A program made the translations under genes and the position numbers. A DNA stretch of 64,000 bases from Trichoderma breve (taxonomy: Eukaryota; Ascomycota; Sordariomycetes; Hypocreales; Hypocreaceae), in contig NC_079232.1 of NCBI RefSeq assembly GCF_028502605.1, positions 6,076,001 to 6,140,000 on the forward strand. Reading direction: 5' to 3'. Below the pieces are notes generated by a model. It saw nothing but the letters and a program-made list of their open reading frames with translations. It had not been told where the DNA came from and did not search any database. Shown here piece by piece: positions 55,159-64,000 of the stretch (position 1 is its first letter; each line of letters opens with the position of its first letter).

Positions 55159-57942
55159 ATGGCCTCGAATCATTCCACAGGCGGACAATCCGGTTCGGCC
55201 TCCAAAAAGCGCGGCGCTCCTGCTGCCAACGGCCGAAGCGATGCGTTCATGCAGAAGCGCGCCAAGGTCCACGCCGCACGCAACATCCCCACGCAAGCTG
55301 CCGATGCTGCACTCAAAGATGGCGAGCTGGATCTGGTGGCCTTTGTGGCTGCTCACGAGTTTGAGATCCGCGCTTTGGAACAGAGCATGGCCACGTCCAA
55401 GGCAGTGAGGGCCAGCAGAGCTTTCCAACAGGTGCCCCGCGGGCTGAGAAGACGGACGGCGAGTCACAATCCTAAGCGGGTGCCTCGAAGGCTGCGGGTG
55501 AGGGCCAGGAAAGAAATGGCCGAAGACAACACCCCCTTGGTGGAGTCGAGAAGGAGGAAGCCGAGGACGACGAGAGCGAGAATACGGGCCCAGATGGCCA
55601 AGAGACTTCGGATACTCGCAGCGCGAAAGAGGAAGAGGAAGCAAAGCAAGGCCGACGACAATAGCCAGAACGATCCAAAAGAGGCAAGCAAAGACGCTGG
55701 TGTTGTGGGAAGGACTCCCAGACCCAAGGTACGGAGGAACGCGCTCAACGAACCGCCGAAGCCGCCTGCAAAGTTCAGAAAGCGCCAGATGAACAAAACC
55801 TGGCTGCCGACACATCAATGGCATGCAAAGAGGGCTCGCATGACAGAACCCAAGGAGCCCTTGTGGCGCTTCGCCATTCCATTGACACCAAACGAAAAGA
55901 TTTACCGGCCGACACACAGGGCGCAGGGAGAGCGTGGTACCATGGTTTGGGACATGGCTTATATGAGCACGATTGGTCTATATGGAAACTTTGCCGGCAT
56001 GAGAAGGGTACTTCAGAGGGTCGGAGTGACGCACGACTCTTGCTGGGATGATAGAGGGAGCAAATGGAGGCAGGGCACAAGAGCGTGGACTGGCATCTTG
56101 AGCAGAGAAAGAGTCGGGGTTCAGCGGCCCATGTGCCAATCGACCATCATTTGGGACCCTGAGCCACAGTCTCAGAATGCCGAGCAAGGTCAGGGAGAAG
56201 GTGAGGCTGAACAACACGGAGCTGAGAAAAAGACACAGAGACGGGTTTTTATCAGGGTCCATCCTTCAGCTTTTCTAGAGCTATTTAATGAGCTGCTACG
56301 CTTGACAAAGATGGAAAACCCGCGGTTATACATTGAGGATCTGCGATTCGAAATCGGAAGCATTGAGCTCTCTGGCCCTGCGTCCACAGAGACGCTACTA
56401 TCTGTCTTGGCGGCGTATCCGTCTGGATCGAGCCCAAGGAACAAACATGCCGAGTTATTCGAGTCATTAAAGGGGCTAACAAATCCGGCAGCCTTACCAA
56501 ATAATTCAATTCTAAACTTTACAGCCCAAGATCCTCGGTTGAGATATCCGCCGCGGAGGATGGAGTTTCCCGAGACCGAACAGGCAGAGACCGAATTATT
56601 AACCACAATCGCCAAGTGGCCCGCCGAAGAGAACCTGCAGCCCTCACTTTTATTCGACCGGCAGGCCCGTCACAAGGCCTCGTGTTTGCCCTCTCAAAAG
56701 TCCATCAACAGAAGGAGAAGCAAAGTCACGTCTGGAGCGCTGTTGAAGCCAACAAGCCTGGACCCTCCCATTCCCATCACCCTCATTGCCTCGCGTTCTG
56801 CAGCGGGTACACAAGCACAAGGAACATGGACTCTCCTTGCACCCTGGAAATGCATCCTCCCTCTGTGGTATAGCATCGTTCATTGTCCGCTGGTCTCAGG
56901 TGGCAACCCGCGGTTTGCAGGACTAAACGAGACAATGCAAGTTGCCTTTGAGCGCAGTCTTCCATGGTTCCCAGCTGACTTTCTCGGAACCGATGCTGGA
57001 GCAGAATGGGAGCTTGAGCGGAGACAGAGGCGAAAGAGGAAGTGGGCGAGACGCCCCAAAAGCAAGAGGGTCGAGTGGGCGTCGCTCAACCTGGGCGCAG
57101 GGCGACAGGGCGAGATTGGAGATGGACATGCCTGTGACTTTGAATACTTGTTTGGTCTTGTACAGCAGCGGCCGCGGCAGCAGAACAAGGACTCGAGAGC
57201 CTCGCCAGATGGTGATTCGGGTGAAGCAATGGATGTTGATGGCGAAGACTCAGCGCCTACCGAGAAAAAGGGCGACGAGATGCCGTACCTCAAGCTGTTG
57301 AGCAGCATCCCCAAGGCCTCATTCAACAGTCTTGTTTCGCCATCCCCGACTACACAACCACTCCCTCCAAACGCAATCGCTTGTGTCCGTATATCGCTCC
57401 TCTCACGAGGCGTTGTCAGCCCATGCGCGAGGATATACCGCCTCCCCTCCGTTCCCATCTCCATACCACCGTCTTCCGATGCTGAAGTCCCCGCAAGCAT
57501 ACCTCCAGAGGCTACATGTCTTCCATCAGATCTTCGCTCACAGTGGCTTTCACGTATCCCATCATCATCCACTTCAAAGTCTACATCATCTTCTCAGTCT
57601 CAGCCCAAAAGGAGAGCGTCTCGGTTAGATGACATGGAGACGCGAAAACGCCTTCTAGCACAGGAACTCCTCGCTGCTCCACCAAGCCTGGACGGCACCC
57701 CAGCGCCGAACGAGGTCGACATCGGAGGACACCATCCGCTCGTGCCCAATGCAGGGGACCTCATCGGCTTCGTCACCACAGGGTCGTTTTGCCTTGCCAA
57801 CGGCCGAGGCGCTGCCATTGGGAGCATCGCCGTGGAGAAGGTGTTGCCAGACATCAGGGCAAATTCCAAGGAGGGAAGGCTGTGTATCGTGAGGAACGCC
57901 GGCGAGAACGTCGGCTGGATTGCGAGGTGGGAGGTTGTGTAA
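55159..57942 (+). CDS. POP1: Pop1, subunit of RNase P and RNase MRP
   Basis: Pop1 is the largest protein of RNase P (tRNA 5' processing) and RNase MRP (rRNA processing). A 927-aa single-exon protein; I use the ATG at 55159 (GCGATGG context) because the frame upstream has only a TTG. The N-terminal POP1 domain shows VPRGLRRRTASHNPKRVPRRLR and, near residue 210, MNKTWLPTHQWHAKRARM followed by WRFAIPLTPNEK and the GTMVWDMAYMSTIGLYG segment. The POPLD domain lies near residues 550-640 (APWKCILPLWYSIVHC, SGGNPRFAGL, LPWFPADFLGT). The C-terminal domain ends with LIGFVTTGSFCLANGRGAAIG and NAGENVGWIARWEVV. A very basic stretch (~130-200) suits RNA binding. Confidence 0.95.
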   Translation: MASNHSTGGQSGSASKKRGAPAANGRSDAFMQKRAKVHAARNIPTQAADAALKDGELDLVAFVAAHEFEIRALEQSMATSKAVRASRAFQQVPRGLRRRTASHNPKRVPRRLRVRARKEMAEDNTPLVESRRRKPRTTRARIRAQMAKRLRILAARKRKRKQSKADDNSQNDPKEASKDAGVVGRTPRPKVRRNALNEPPKPPAKFRKRQMNKTWLPTHQWHAKRARMTEPKEPLWRFAIPLTPNEKIYRPTHRAQGERGTMVWDMAYMSTIGLYGNFAGMRRVLQRVGVTHDSCWDDRGSKWRQGTRAWTGILSRERVGVQRPMCQSTIIWDPEPQSQNAEQGQGEGEAEQHGAEKKTQRRVFIRVHPSAFLELFNELLRLTKMENPRLYIEDLRFEIGSIELSGPASTETLLSVLAAYPSGSSPRNKHAELFESLKGLTNPAALPNNSILNFTAQDPRLRYPPRRMEFPETEQAETELLTTIAKWPAEENLQPSLLFDRQARHKASCLPSQKSINRRRSKVTSGALLKPTSLDPPIPITLIASRSAAGTQAQGTWTLLAPWKCILPLWYSIVHCPLVSGGNPRFAGLNETMQVAFERSLPWFPADFLGTDAGAEWELERRQRRKRKWARRPKSKRVEWASLNLGAGRQGEIGDGHACDFEYLFGLVQQRPRQQNKDSRASPDGDSGEAMDVDGEDSAPTEKKGDEMPYLKLLSSIPKASFNSLVSPSPTTQPLPPNAIACVRISLLSRGVVSPCARIYRLPSVPISIPPSSDAEVPASIPPEATCLPSDLRSQWLSRIPSSSTSKSTSSSQSQPKRRASRLDDMETRKRLLAQELLAAPPSLDGTPAPNEVDIGGHHPLVPNAGDLIGFVTTGSFCLANGRGAAIGSIAVEKVLPDIRANSKEGRLCIVRNAGENVGWIARWEVV

Positions 57943-58460
57943 CGGTGACTTTGGACGTTTGCGTGTTGCTTTCGATGGATATCTATGTAAATGTAAATGG
58001 CACTACAATTATGAAATGATGATGTCTTTTGTTTTCTAGAGTAGAAAGAAAGCCAGAGCTGTAGTTGATCAATACCACCAATAAGCGCTGCATTGCACTA
58101 TCTCTACATTACTATCTTCACGTACCATCATCTGTTGCTTTGGATGTCGTCAATCCATATCCAGCAGCCTCTTTAGCATCAAGCGCTAGTTTGGCGATCT
58201 GCCCTCGACGGCGCCCGCCACACTAGCATCAACATGACGATAAGATCCATGAAAGGCGCCGTTGACAAGACTCCAGCATCACAAGACGGGACTCACGCCC
58301 TTGTGTATAAATATTTTTAGAGAAATTCTCATCTGACGCCCTTTCGTTATCTCCTAACAAACGTTTCTTATGGTACTATCACGGCCGTGATATCGCAACA
58401 ACAGCCAGCTTCAACAACTACGTAATCACACGGACACATAGAATATACCACCCCTTCAAA
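57943..58460. other. Spacer and promoter upstream of the GFA gene
   Basis: 0.52 kb; contains a TATA-like box at 58306-58313. No gene seen. Confidence 0.5.
58306..58313 (+). promoter_or_regulatory. TATA-like box upstream of the GFA gene
   Basis: TATAAATA about 150 nt upstream of the ATG at 58461. Confidence 0.45.
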
Positions 58461-58990
58461 ATGTCTTCAACCGACCAACCAGAGACAATCACAGGCGGCT
58501 GCGTCTGCGCATCAGTCCGCTACACCGTGACGTTTCCCCCAGACCACGACTTTGCCAACAGCGTGAGTTTTCAAACCCCTCCCCTCCACCTATACCTCAG
58601 CAGGCATCTATATAATATATATAACTTACACCCTCACAGTGCACCACATGCCAATGCGAGCAGTGCCGCAAAAACACCGGCTCCCTCATCTTCCGCTCCC
58701 ACAGACTACCCAAGTCCGCCGTCCAATACACGGCCAACTCGACGCTCAAGGTGTACTCGGCCACGCCTCACTGCGAGCGCGGCTTCTGCACAAACTGCGG
58801 CAGCTTTCTCTTCTGGCAGCGCGACAACCGCGACTACACCTGCCTCACGGTCGGCTGCTTCGACGGGCCAGCTCTAGCGCAGTACGGGCCTCTCTTGACG
58901 GCGGCCAAGCGGCATTTGTTCTGTGAGAGGGAGGTGCCTGGCGTTACGGATCATTTGGCGGGCGAGAGGTTTGCACAAGACGATGAATGA
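58461..58990 (+). CDS. GFA/CENP-V-family zinc-binding protein
   Basis: A small protein of the glutathione-dependent formaldehyde-activating (GFA) fold. Two exons, 58461-58562 (34 codons) and 58640-58990, join in phase 0 across a 77-nt intron (GTGAGT..CTCACAG), giving 150 aa. Zinc-ligand motifs: GGCVCASVRY at ~12-21, TTCQCEQCRKNTGS at ~36-49 (the intron ends just before this cluster), and GFCTNCGSFLFWQ mid-protein, followed by VGCFDGP. The common CHC motif reads CQC here. Members bind structural and catalytic zinc; some act on S-hydroxymethyl-glutathione, but most fungal paralogues are uncharacterised, so no reaction is claimed. Confidence 0.88.
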
Positions 58991-59315
58991 ATGAATTAAA
59001 CCTCAAGTTCTTTTGTAATACTACTAGCTATTCTTCCTTGGTCCGGGAAAACTCTGTGTGTATAAAAATATGACATGAAAAGAACAAAAAAAAAAGAAAG
59101 AAAGAAAGAAAACAAGTAAAAAGAACCCAATCATTCTCGCTGGTGGTATCTAGCGTTTAGCTGGCCCATTTCGAATAAACGCCACCCAATAAATCATCAT
59201 CTCAAATTCCTCTTGGGAGTCATGGCAAATAATAGACGTTCCCTGTCCTTTTTCTTTTCCCTCTCATCAGCTGAAAACATGCCGCACATCTTGGTCTGGT
59301 CTGCCAAGGCTGCCT
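58991..59315. other. Convergent 3' spacer between GFA and EAF genes
   Basis: 325 bases with an A-rich AAAG repeat near 59085-59110; nothing else seen. Confidence 0.45.
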
Positions 59316-60682
59316 CTAATCTTCCTCACTGATTTCGCTTTCGTCATCGTCGTTGCCATTGTTGTTGCTGTAATAGTAGCCATTATCTTGGTCGTTGTTA
59401 TCCAATTTTTCAAAGGCATTTTCCAATTCTTGTTCCAAGTCGTATTCCAAATCGGCAGTGTCGTTGGCTCCTCCTGCTCCTGCATCCCCATCCTCTTCTC
59501 CCTCTTCCTCCTCCTCATCCACGTCCATGGGCTCTGATTGGCTCTGGCTAGCATTTTTCACCGGGCTGGGAAGCTTAAAGTCGACATCGTCCATCGTACC
59601 ATCTTCCTCTTCCTCCTCCACTTCGGATTCACGCTGGTCCATGAAGTCATCAAAGCGCCGAGGGGCAGGGAAGGCCGGCGAGAAATGAGTCTGTCTAGCC
59701 GGGGCCTCTGCGCCGGGATATTCGATGAGAAGATCACCATCATCGTCTTCATCTTCCTCATCTTCATCATCATCCTTCTTCTTTCGAGGCTTGGACTCTG
59801 ATGGCTTGGGCGGTTCCGGCACGGGAAGTTTGAGGTCAATCTTTTTGGGAAGCGGCTTTCCCAGTTGTTTCTTCTCAAACATCTTCTTCTCCAACGACGA
59901 TTTCTTCTCGGTCGGCTTTTTATCTACTGATTTCTTCTCCGGCGTATTCTTCTCCGGCGTATTCTTCTCCGGCGTATTCTTCTCCGTATCCGTCGGCTTT
60001 CTATCCGTCAGCTTCTTGTCGAGCAGCGGTTTCTTGTCGACGGGTTTCTTCTCTACTAGGGGTTTCTTCTCGAGGAACACCTTGTCGGAAGACTTCTTGT
60101 CAAGGTGCTTCTTTTCAAACTTCTTCTGCATCTCCTTGGTCTGGACGGTAATGCTCTTCTCATCAGCCTTTGGTGTCGACTTGAGTTTGTCCTTGTTTGC
60201 TCCGCTCTTCTTGTCTCCCACCTTTTGGCCGTTCTCTAGATGAGGGTATCGCCGCCGTAGTTCCTCCGGGTTGCTATTCCCAGGGATACGCGTGAGATTC
60301 ATATTAAACGTCGAGTCGACCTTGTCAAGAATAAACGCCTTGCGCTCGGGGTCAAACCACAAGACATAGTCGTCATCGTCGGTCGAGCGTGTTCCGGCAA
60401 ATCCGACTGTTCCGTCCGAGTTGGAAAAGTTCAGGTCGTAGGAGCTCGTTTTTCCGGGAAGAGAGGGCTTTAATCGTGCGTCGGACGCAGGGAAGGACGG
60501 TTTGTGGTTATCTGCGCAAAGGAGTAGTTGGCGTGTTAGCAGGTGGTTCTCTGGATATTCTCATGCAAAGGTGACGTACAGCGAATGCCTGTAAAGATCT
60601 CGTTGGACGTTTTCCCCAGCAAGCCATCGCCGAGAATGATGGGATAGTTGCCCTTTGCTGTCGGATCAATCAGGTCGGCCAT
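59316..60682 (-). CDS. EAF-family RNA polymerase II elongation factor
   Basis: EAF proteins partner ELL to stimulate Pol II elongation. Two exons on the minus strand, 60682-60580 and 60511-59316, join in phase 1 across a 68-nt intron (GTACGT..GCGCAG), giving 432 aa. The N-terminal EAF domain covers residues ~1-115: MADLIDPTAKGNYPIILGDG, then RYNHKPSFPASDARL, GKTSSYDLNF, DYVLWFDPERKAFILDKVDS and FNMNLTRIPGN. The middle (~130-240) is a Lys-rich chain of KKxLxEKK-type units including three TPEKN repeats; the C-terminal third is acidic (DDDEDEEDEDDD, DEEEEEGEED), as expected of an activation-type tail. A TATA/CCAAT pair lies upstream. Confidence 0.9.
59932..59976 (-). repeat. Three perfect 15-bp tandem repeats in the EAF gene
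   Basis: TTCTTCTCCGGCGTA occurs three times head to tail (59932, 59947, 59962), with a partial fourth unit after it. On the coding strand it gives TPEKN repeats. The unit is a multiple of three, so copy change keeps frame. Confidence 0.9.
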
Positions 60683-60790
60683 GGTGGGCGATCGGTAAAT
60701 GTTCTCGTGTTAAGCCGGTGTAAGTCTGTGGTGGCGATGCGATGGTCGGGTTCACGCGCGGATGCTGAATCGCGGCAGTGCCGAGGGCCC

Positions 60791-60808
60791 TTTATAAAGC
60801 AGCCAATG
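60791..60808 (-). promoter_or_regulatory. TATA and CCAAT-type elements of the EAF gene
   Basis: On the plus strand TTTATAAA (60791-60798) is followed by GCAGCCAAT. The TATA-like site is about 110 nt upstream of the EAF ATG. Confidence 0.4.
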
Positions 60809-61311
60809 CGACTGTCCAGCGACTGCGAAAGAGACCAAGAGCGACGGTGACGGTGATGGTTGGTTGAGGATGGTTGGGGAGGATGACGGAGAGAAGGATG
60901 AAGGCTCTCTCTCCCTTGCAACTCCAAGAGTGTGCCTGGGCAGTTTGCAGTGGCTTTCGGCCTGCGGGGGCCTCTGTAAGCTTAAAGTTCCAGTGCTTCA
61001 CCTTCAAGGTGCTGGTGCTGGTGCTGGTGACCTTGTTGGTTGGCGCCGGCGGTGTCTCTCGTCGCGCGCGCGGTATACAGGAGTACTTGCGCCGAGTATG
61101 GAGAAGCTGCTGGTGGCGCTAGTAGCGGATGCTAGATGCTGTACGGAGTAGGTACTTGAGCGCATAGCCCGAAAATGGTATCCACTAACACCTTCAAAGG
61201 AACTTGGAAGTGCCCGCAGATACCTGAACAAAAGAGTGACTGAGGCAGCCTCTTGAAATAGCCTTTTGATTTCGTAATCCTCTGTGAAACAAGGCTGTGT
61301 TATCTCTAATC

Positions 61312-61359
61312 CTACTAGGTACTATACCTAGTAGTATGTTACTACCTAGTACCTAGTAG
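61312..61359. repeat. Palindromic CTACTAGGTA / TACCTAGTAG repeat cluster
   Basis: CTACTAGGTA at 61312-61321 faces TACCTAGTAG at 61325-61334, and TACCTAGTAC and TACCTAGTAG recur at 61343-61352 and 61350-61359, giving several possible hairpins. Similar TACCTA/TAGGTA words occur in other spacers of the window. Confidence 0.7.
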
Positions 61360-63559
61360 TGGATTTATGTACACAAACAGAGAGCCGTGAGCTGCCGCCC
61401 GCGAGAGCTGTGAATAAGCACTAAGCGGGCTCGGCCGCCCATATAAGTGCGGTTCGTACCGAGAACCTCTTGAGGACATATCGATGCCAAAGAACCAAAT
61501 CGCTTTATCATCCAACGGAGAGGCTGTGTTCAGAGTGCTCCATTAGCAAATTGGGCACTTGGAAGTTGTTGGGATCTCGCAAGGCTGTCAAGGCTTGTCC
61601 AACTGGACTTTGGGTGTTCCTATAGATCTTGAAATAGCCCGATCAAGAACGTCTCAGGCTTTGCAAATCATCTCCAACATCATAAATGCGTATTGTACTA
61701 GTGTCATTTTCATCTTGTATGGATCCTTTCATTGCTATTCAGGCCTTCTCCAGGCATCTACATTATTATGGAGGCCGAAAAAGTGAACTGTATTGGGGAG
61801 CATTGTAATAAGCGATGTCTCGAAATTCTGGATATGGGCATCTTCTCAGATACTCAAGGCCCCTTGAGGCTCTATTCGTAATCATTCTAGTTGTAAATAT
61901 CGTACTTACCCATCAAGATTTTTGCTAGTAACGCTCACGATAATACTCTCTTCTCCATGCTTTCTACGCAGCCCTTTCGGGTGACAAAAGCAGAAGCATG
62001 GACGCAAAGCGGTGTGATATAGCTGGTTCAAAATAAGCACGAACTTACGAGCTACATCTCTAGAAAGTCCTCTCGCCTTTGCCTTGGCCATTTTGTACAC
62101 GGCCTTACCCATAGTGCCACTTTTTGCGAAGCCTCTCGTAGACGTAAATAACCATTGTCCAAGCCAAGACGCATTCGACTCTTCTGTACTAAGTGTGAAC
62201 AAGAAAATCCTGGTGTACGACGGATATCTGCCATGGAACGATAATATGGTGGCATTTCTGCAAGCAAGAGGTTATTAACATTGCTTGTAGCTGGTCGATC
62301 TTGGGAGTTTGCTAACGTTCCCCCTCAACTCCATAGTGCTACCAAGTAGTCGGCAAATCGCGATCAATTTTGGAGAACGAACTCGATTTGGATTTCAAAG
62401 CGTCTGAACCTGATGAAATTTGCTATCGCGAGGTCCATATCTACCTCATCTAATTCAGACTCTTGTCTGATGGTTATGTGGAGGAAGTTTCGCAACGATT
62501 TGGATTCTTGATCCAGGCTCCGAGGGTATCTGCCCTATAAGCCTCATTAGTAAACTCCGGTATTTTGTCATGTCATCTAAAACCTTTTAATTCATTTATA
62601 CGAACTCTTACAGTGCTATTGTTATTGTTATTGTTATTTTGAGCTCCTCTCCAAACGTGTTTCGATGCGAGAGGCGGTTTCGCTAACGGAGGCATTCAAG
62701 ACTCAAAGTACCATCACTCACAGCTGAGAAAATATGATGAGGAAGGATGTCGGTAGTATTGGTGCTCCCGTATCCAGAAGAGGGGACCATCATTCGACAA
62801 CAGTGATGTTGCGTCCTCTTCATCCTAGGGCAGAAGACGGCAGATGATTAGTTTAGGCAGGATATAGAGCTGCAACCGATGCAAGAAGCAAGCTTGAACA
62901 CTCTCTGCTGTCGCCTCTCTCAACTAAGAGATGATCCAGCTATTAATCAAGTAGATGAGAAGCAAATCGTACTCCCATTTCAAGGATGCCATACAGTATT
63001 CTGTATAGATTCCATATTTGAGGATGCACATTTTACTTGTCCGTACTGTACCTCCGTCATTGCATTCGGGCCTCTAACGTAGATTTGAAATTCTCTCAGG
63101 TCTCATGCTGTTGAAAGCCTCAGATTTCTCTTCCCGACGACAAATTGATTGAGGCTGCCGGGTAGCTGCTGGCGGCTTGAGCAAGATTTGGTCTAGGCTT
63201 TTGGTACGGTGGCGCCTTAGACGCCTCGCCATAAGCCTTCTAACCTGCAATCTTGACCTCAAATGCCATTGGAGTGCCTTGTCCCCGGTGGCTTTTGGCT
63301 TCTTGTTCTTATCGGCAAAACCATCGGCTAAGGCACCAACTTCGCTCTTCACACAAAGCGTCTGCTCCCTATGTGGTCACTGCTGTCAAGAAGTTGCATC
63401 CAAGCGGCTCAAAAATATCAGTGCGGTTCATGCTTGCCTCTCTCTGCGGCTGAGACATGGCCTTTAGATGCACGGTTAGGCGTCAGTGTAATCCCAAATT
63501 CCCGGAGTAGAACAAGCAACATTCATCAAGGTGGATTTGCGGCCTCGGAGATCTGATAC

Positions 63560-63979
63560 ATGAGCGTCGCGAATATCGAGACAAAATATCAAAGTCCTTG
63601 TGACCTCTCTGGCCCGTGTTTACTGCAGTATGATTCAGATTCAGCTCCATTTTTTACGACTTATCGCTCAGATGACGGCGCTTGTAATGAGAGCCAGGTA
63701 AGACCGGATGGGATTCCCGGTGTTCGGTCTAATCGGTCTAATAAAAGGACCTGTGTCTCTCTCTCCATGGTGCTGACCTTGTATTAGCAGTGGTGTTACC
63801 GCCATCTGCTTTCTCTTAGCTTGGCCAAGCATTGCAATAATTCCTCTGTCAAGGGTGTTTGGACAGGCTGCCCCACCGGTCCGTCGATCAAGTCCGTCGG
63901 AAAGGCCAAGTTCGCTACGGAGTATACCGCCTTGTTTCCCGGTGCCACTGTCACTGCTAGACGAAGCCAGGGCTGCTAG
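63560..63979 (+). CDS. Possible spliced cysteine-rich small protein (or fragment)
   Basis: Two putative exons, 63560-63697 and 63791-63979, join in phase 0 across a 93-nt intron with a GTAAGA donor, a GCTGAC branch site and a TAGCAG acceptor; the product would be 108 aa ending at TAG 63977. It has at least seven cysteines (SPCDLSGPC, ACNES, WCYRH, KHCNNSS, TGCPTGPS, SQGC) and an N-glycosylation-type NNSS. There is no signal peptide at this ATG, and a stop lies just upstream, so it may be the 3' part of a longer or decayed gene. I do not recognise the family. Support is the clean intron and continuous frame only. Confidence 0.3.
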
Positions 63980-64000
63980 GGCCAGATGTGCCAAGGACTT

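Larger units (their letters stand above)
60683..63559. other. 2.9-kb gene-poor spacer at the right end
   Basis: Holds the EAF promoter, a cluster of TACCTAGTA repeats (61312-61359) and short frames without family resemblance (for example near 62084-62278 and 62879-63082, plus). Some frames read plausibly as protein but are broken by stops, so decayed genes are possible; none can be named. Confidence 0.45.

Noticed and set aside
55111..55917. 268-codon frame on the minus strand
   Set aside because: It is an antisense shadow of POP1, whose domain motifs are unambiguous on the plus strand.

Overview
The window looks like nuclear DNA of a filamentous ascomycete, most likely a Sordariomycete close to Hypocreales (Trichoderma-like). 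Genus and species cannot be fixed from sequence alone. The evidence is short introns of about 45-130 nt with GTAAGT-type donors and GCTAAC/GCTGAC branch sites, a CFEM-Pth11-type receptor, a RID-type cytosine methyltransferase, a 2EXR protein and an F-box/ankyrin protein, and CT-rich leaders with long gene-free spacers. I see no operons, rRNA, tRNA, CRISPR array or intact transposon.

Layout. 1-24 kb: type II phosphatidylinositol 4-kinase LSB6 (minus, C-terminus cut by the window edge); a four-exon CFEM-Pth11 seven-helix receptor (minus); a twelve-helix ArAE/FUSC-type membrane protein (minus); a 2EXR protein, an F-box/ankyrin protein and the exomer subunit CHS5 (all plus); a short-chain dehydrogenase with odd insertions and a long disordered protein of unknown function (both minus). 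24.1-28.3 kb is the largest gene-free stretch. 28-42 kb: the giant Sen1 RNA/DNA helicase (five exons, minus), then, divergently, a RID-like DNA methyltransferase interrupted by one in-frame TAG and, in tandem, a UPF1-like superfamily 1 helicase. 45-61 kb: a protein joining one membrane helix to three C2H2 zinc fingers (plus), exosome subunit RRP40 (minus), the Hsp70-like chaperone SSZ1 (plus), a fungal NT-C2 (EEIG1/EHBP1) protein (minus), the RNase P/MRP subunit POP1 (plus), a GFA-family protein (plus) and elongation factor EAF (minus). 61-64 kb is mostly gene-poor and ends with a possible spliced cysteine-rich mini-gene.

Housekeeping RNA and ribosome functions are well represented: SEN1 (transcription termination), RRP40 (exosome), POP1 (RNase P/MRP), SSZ1 (ribosome-associated chaperone) and EAF (Pol II elongation). 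They alternate with faster-evolving families (Pth11 receptor, 2EXR, ankyrin, RID, UPF1-like helicase). The most notable observations are the single nonsense codon in an otherwise intact RID gene, the membrane-helix plus zinc-finger protein, and the clean splicing of the SEN1 tail into a C-terminal basic motif.
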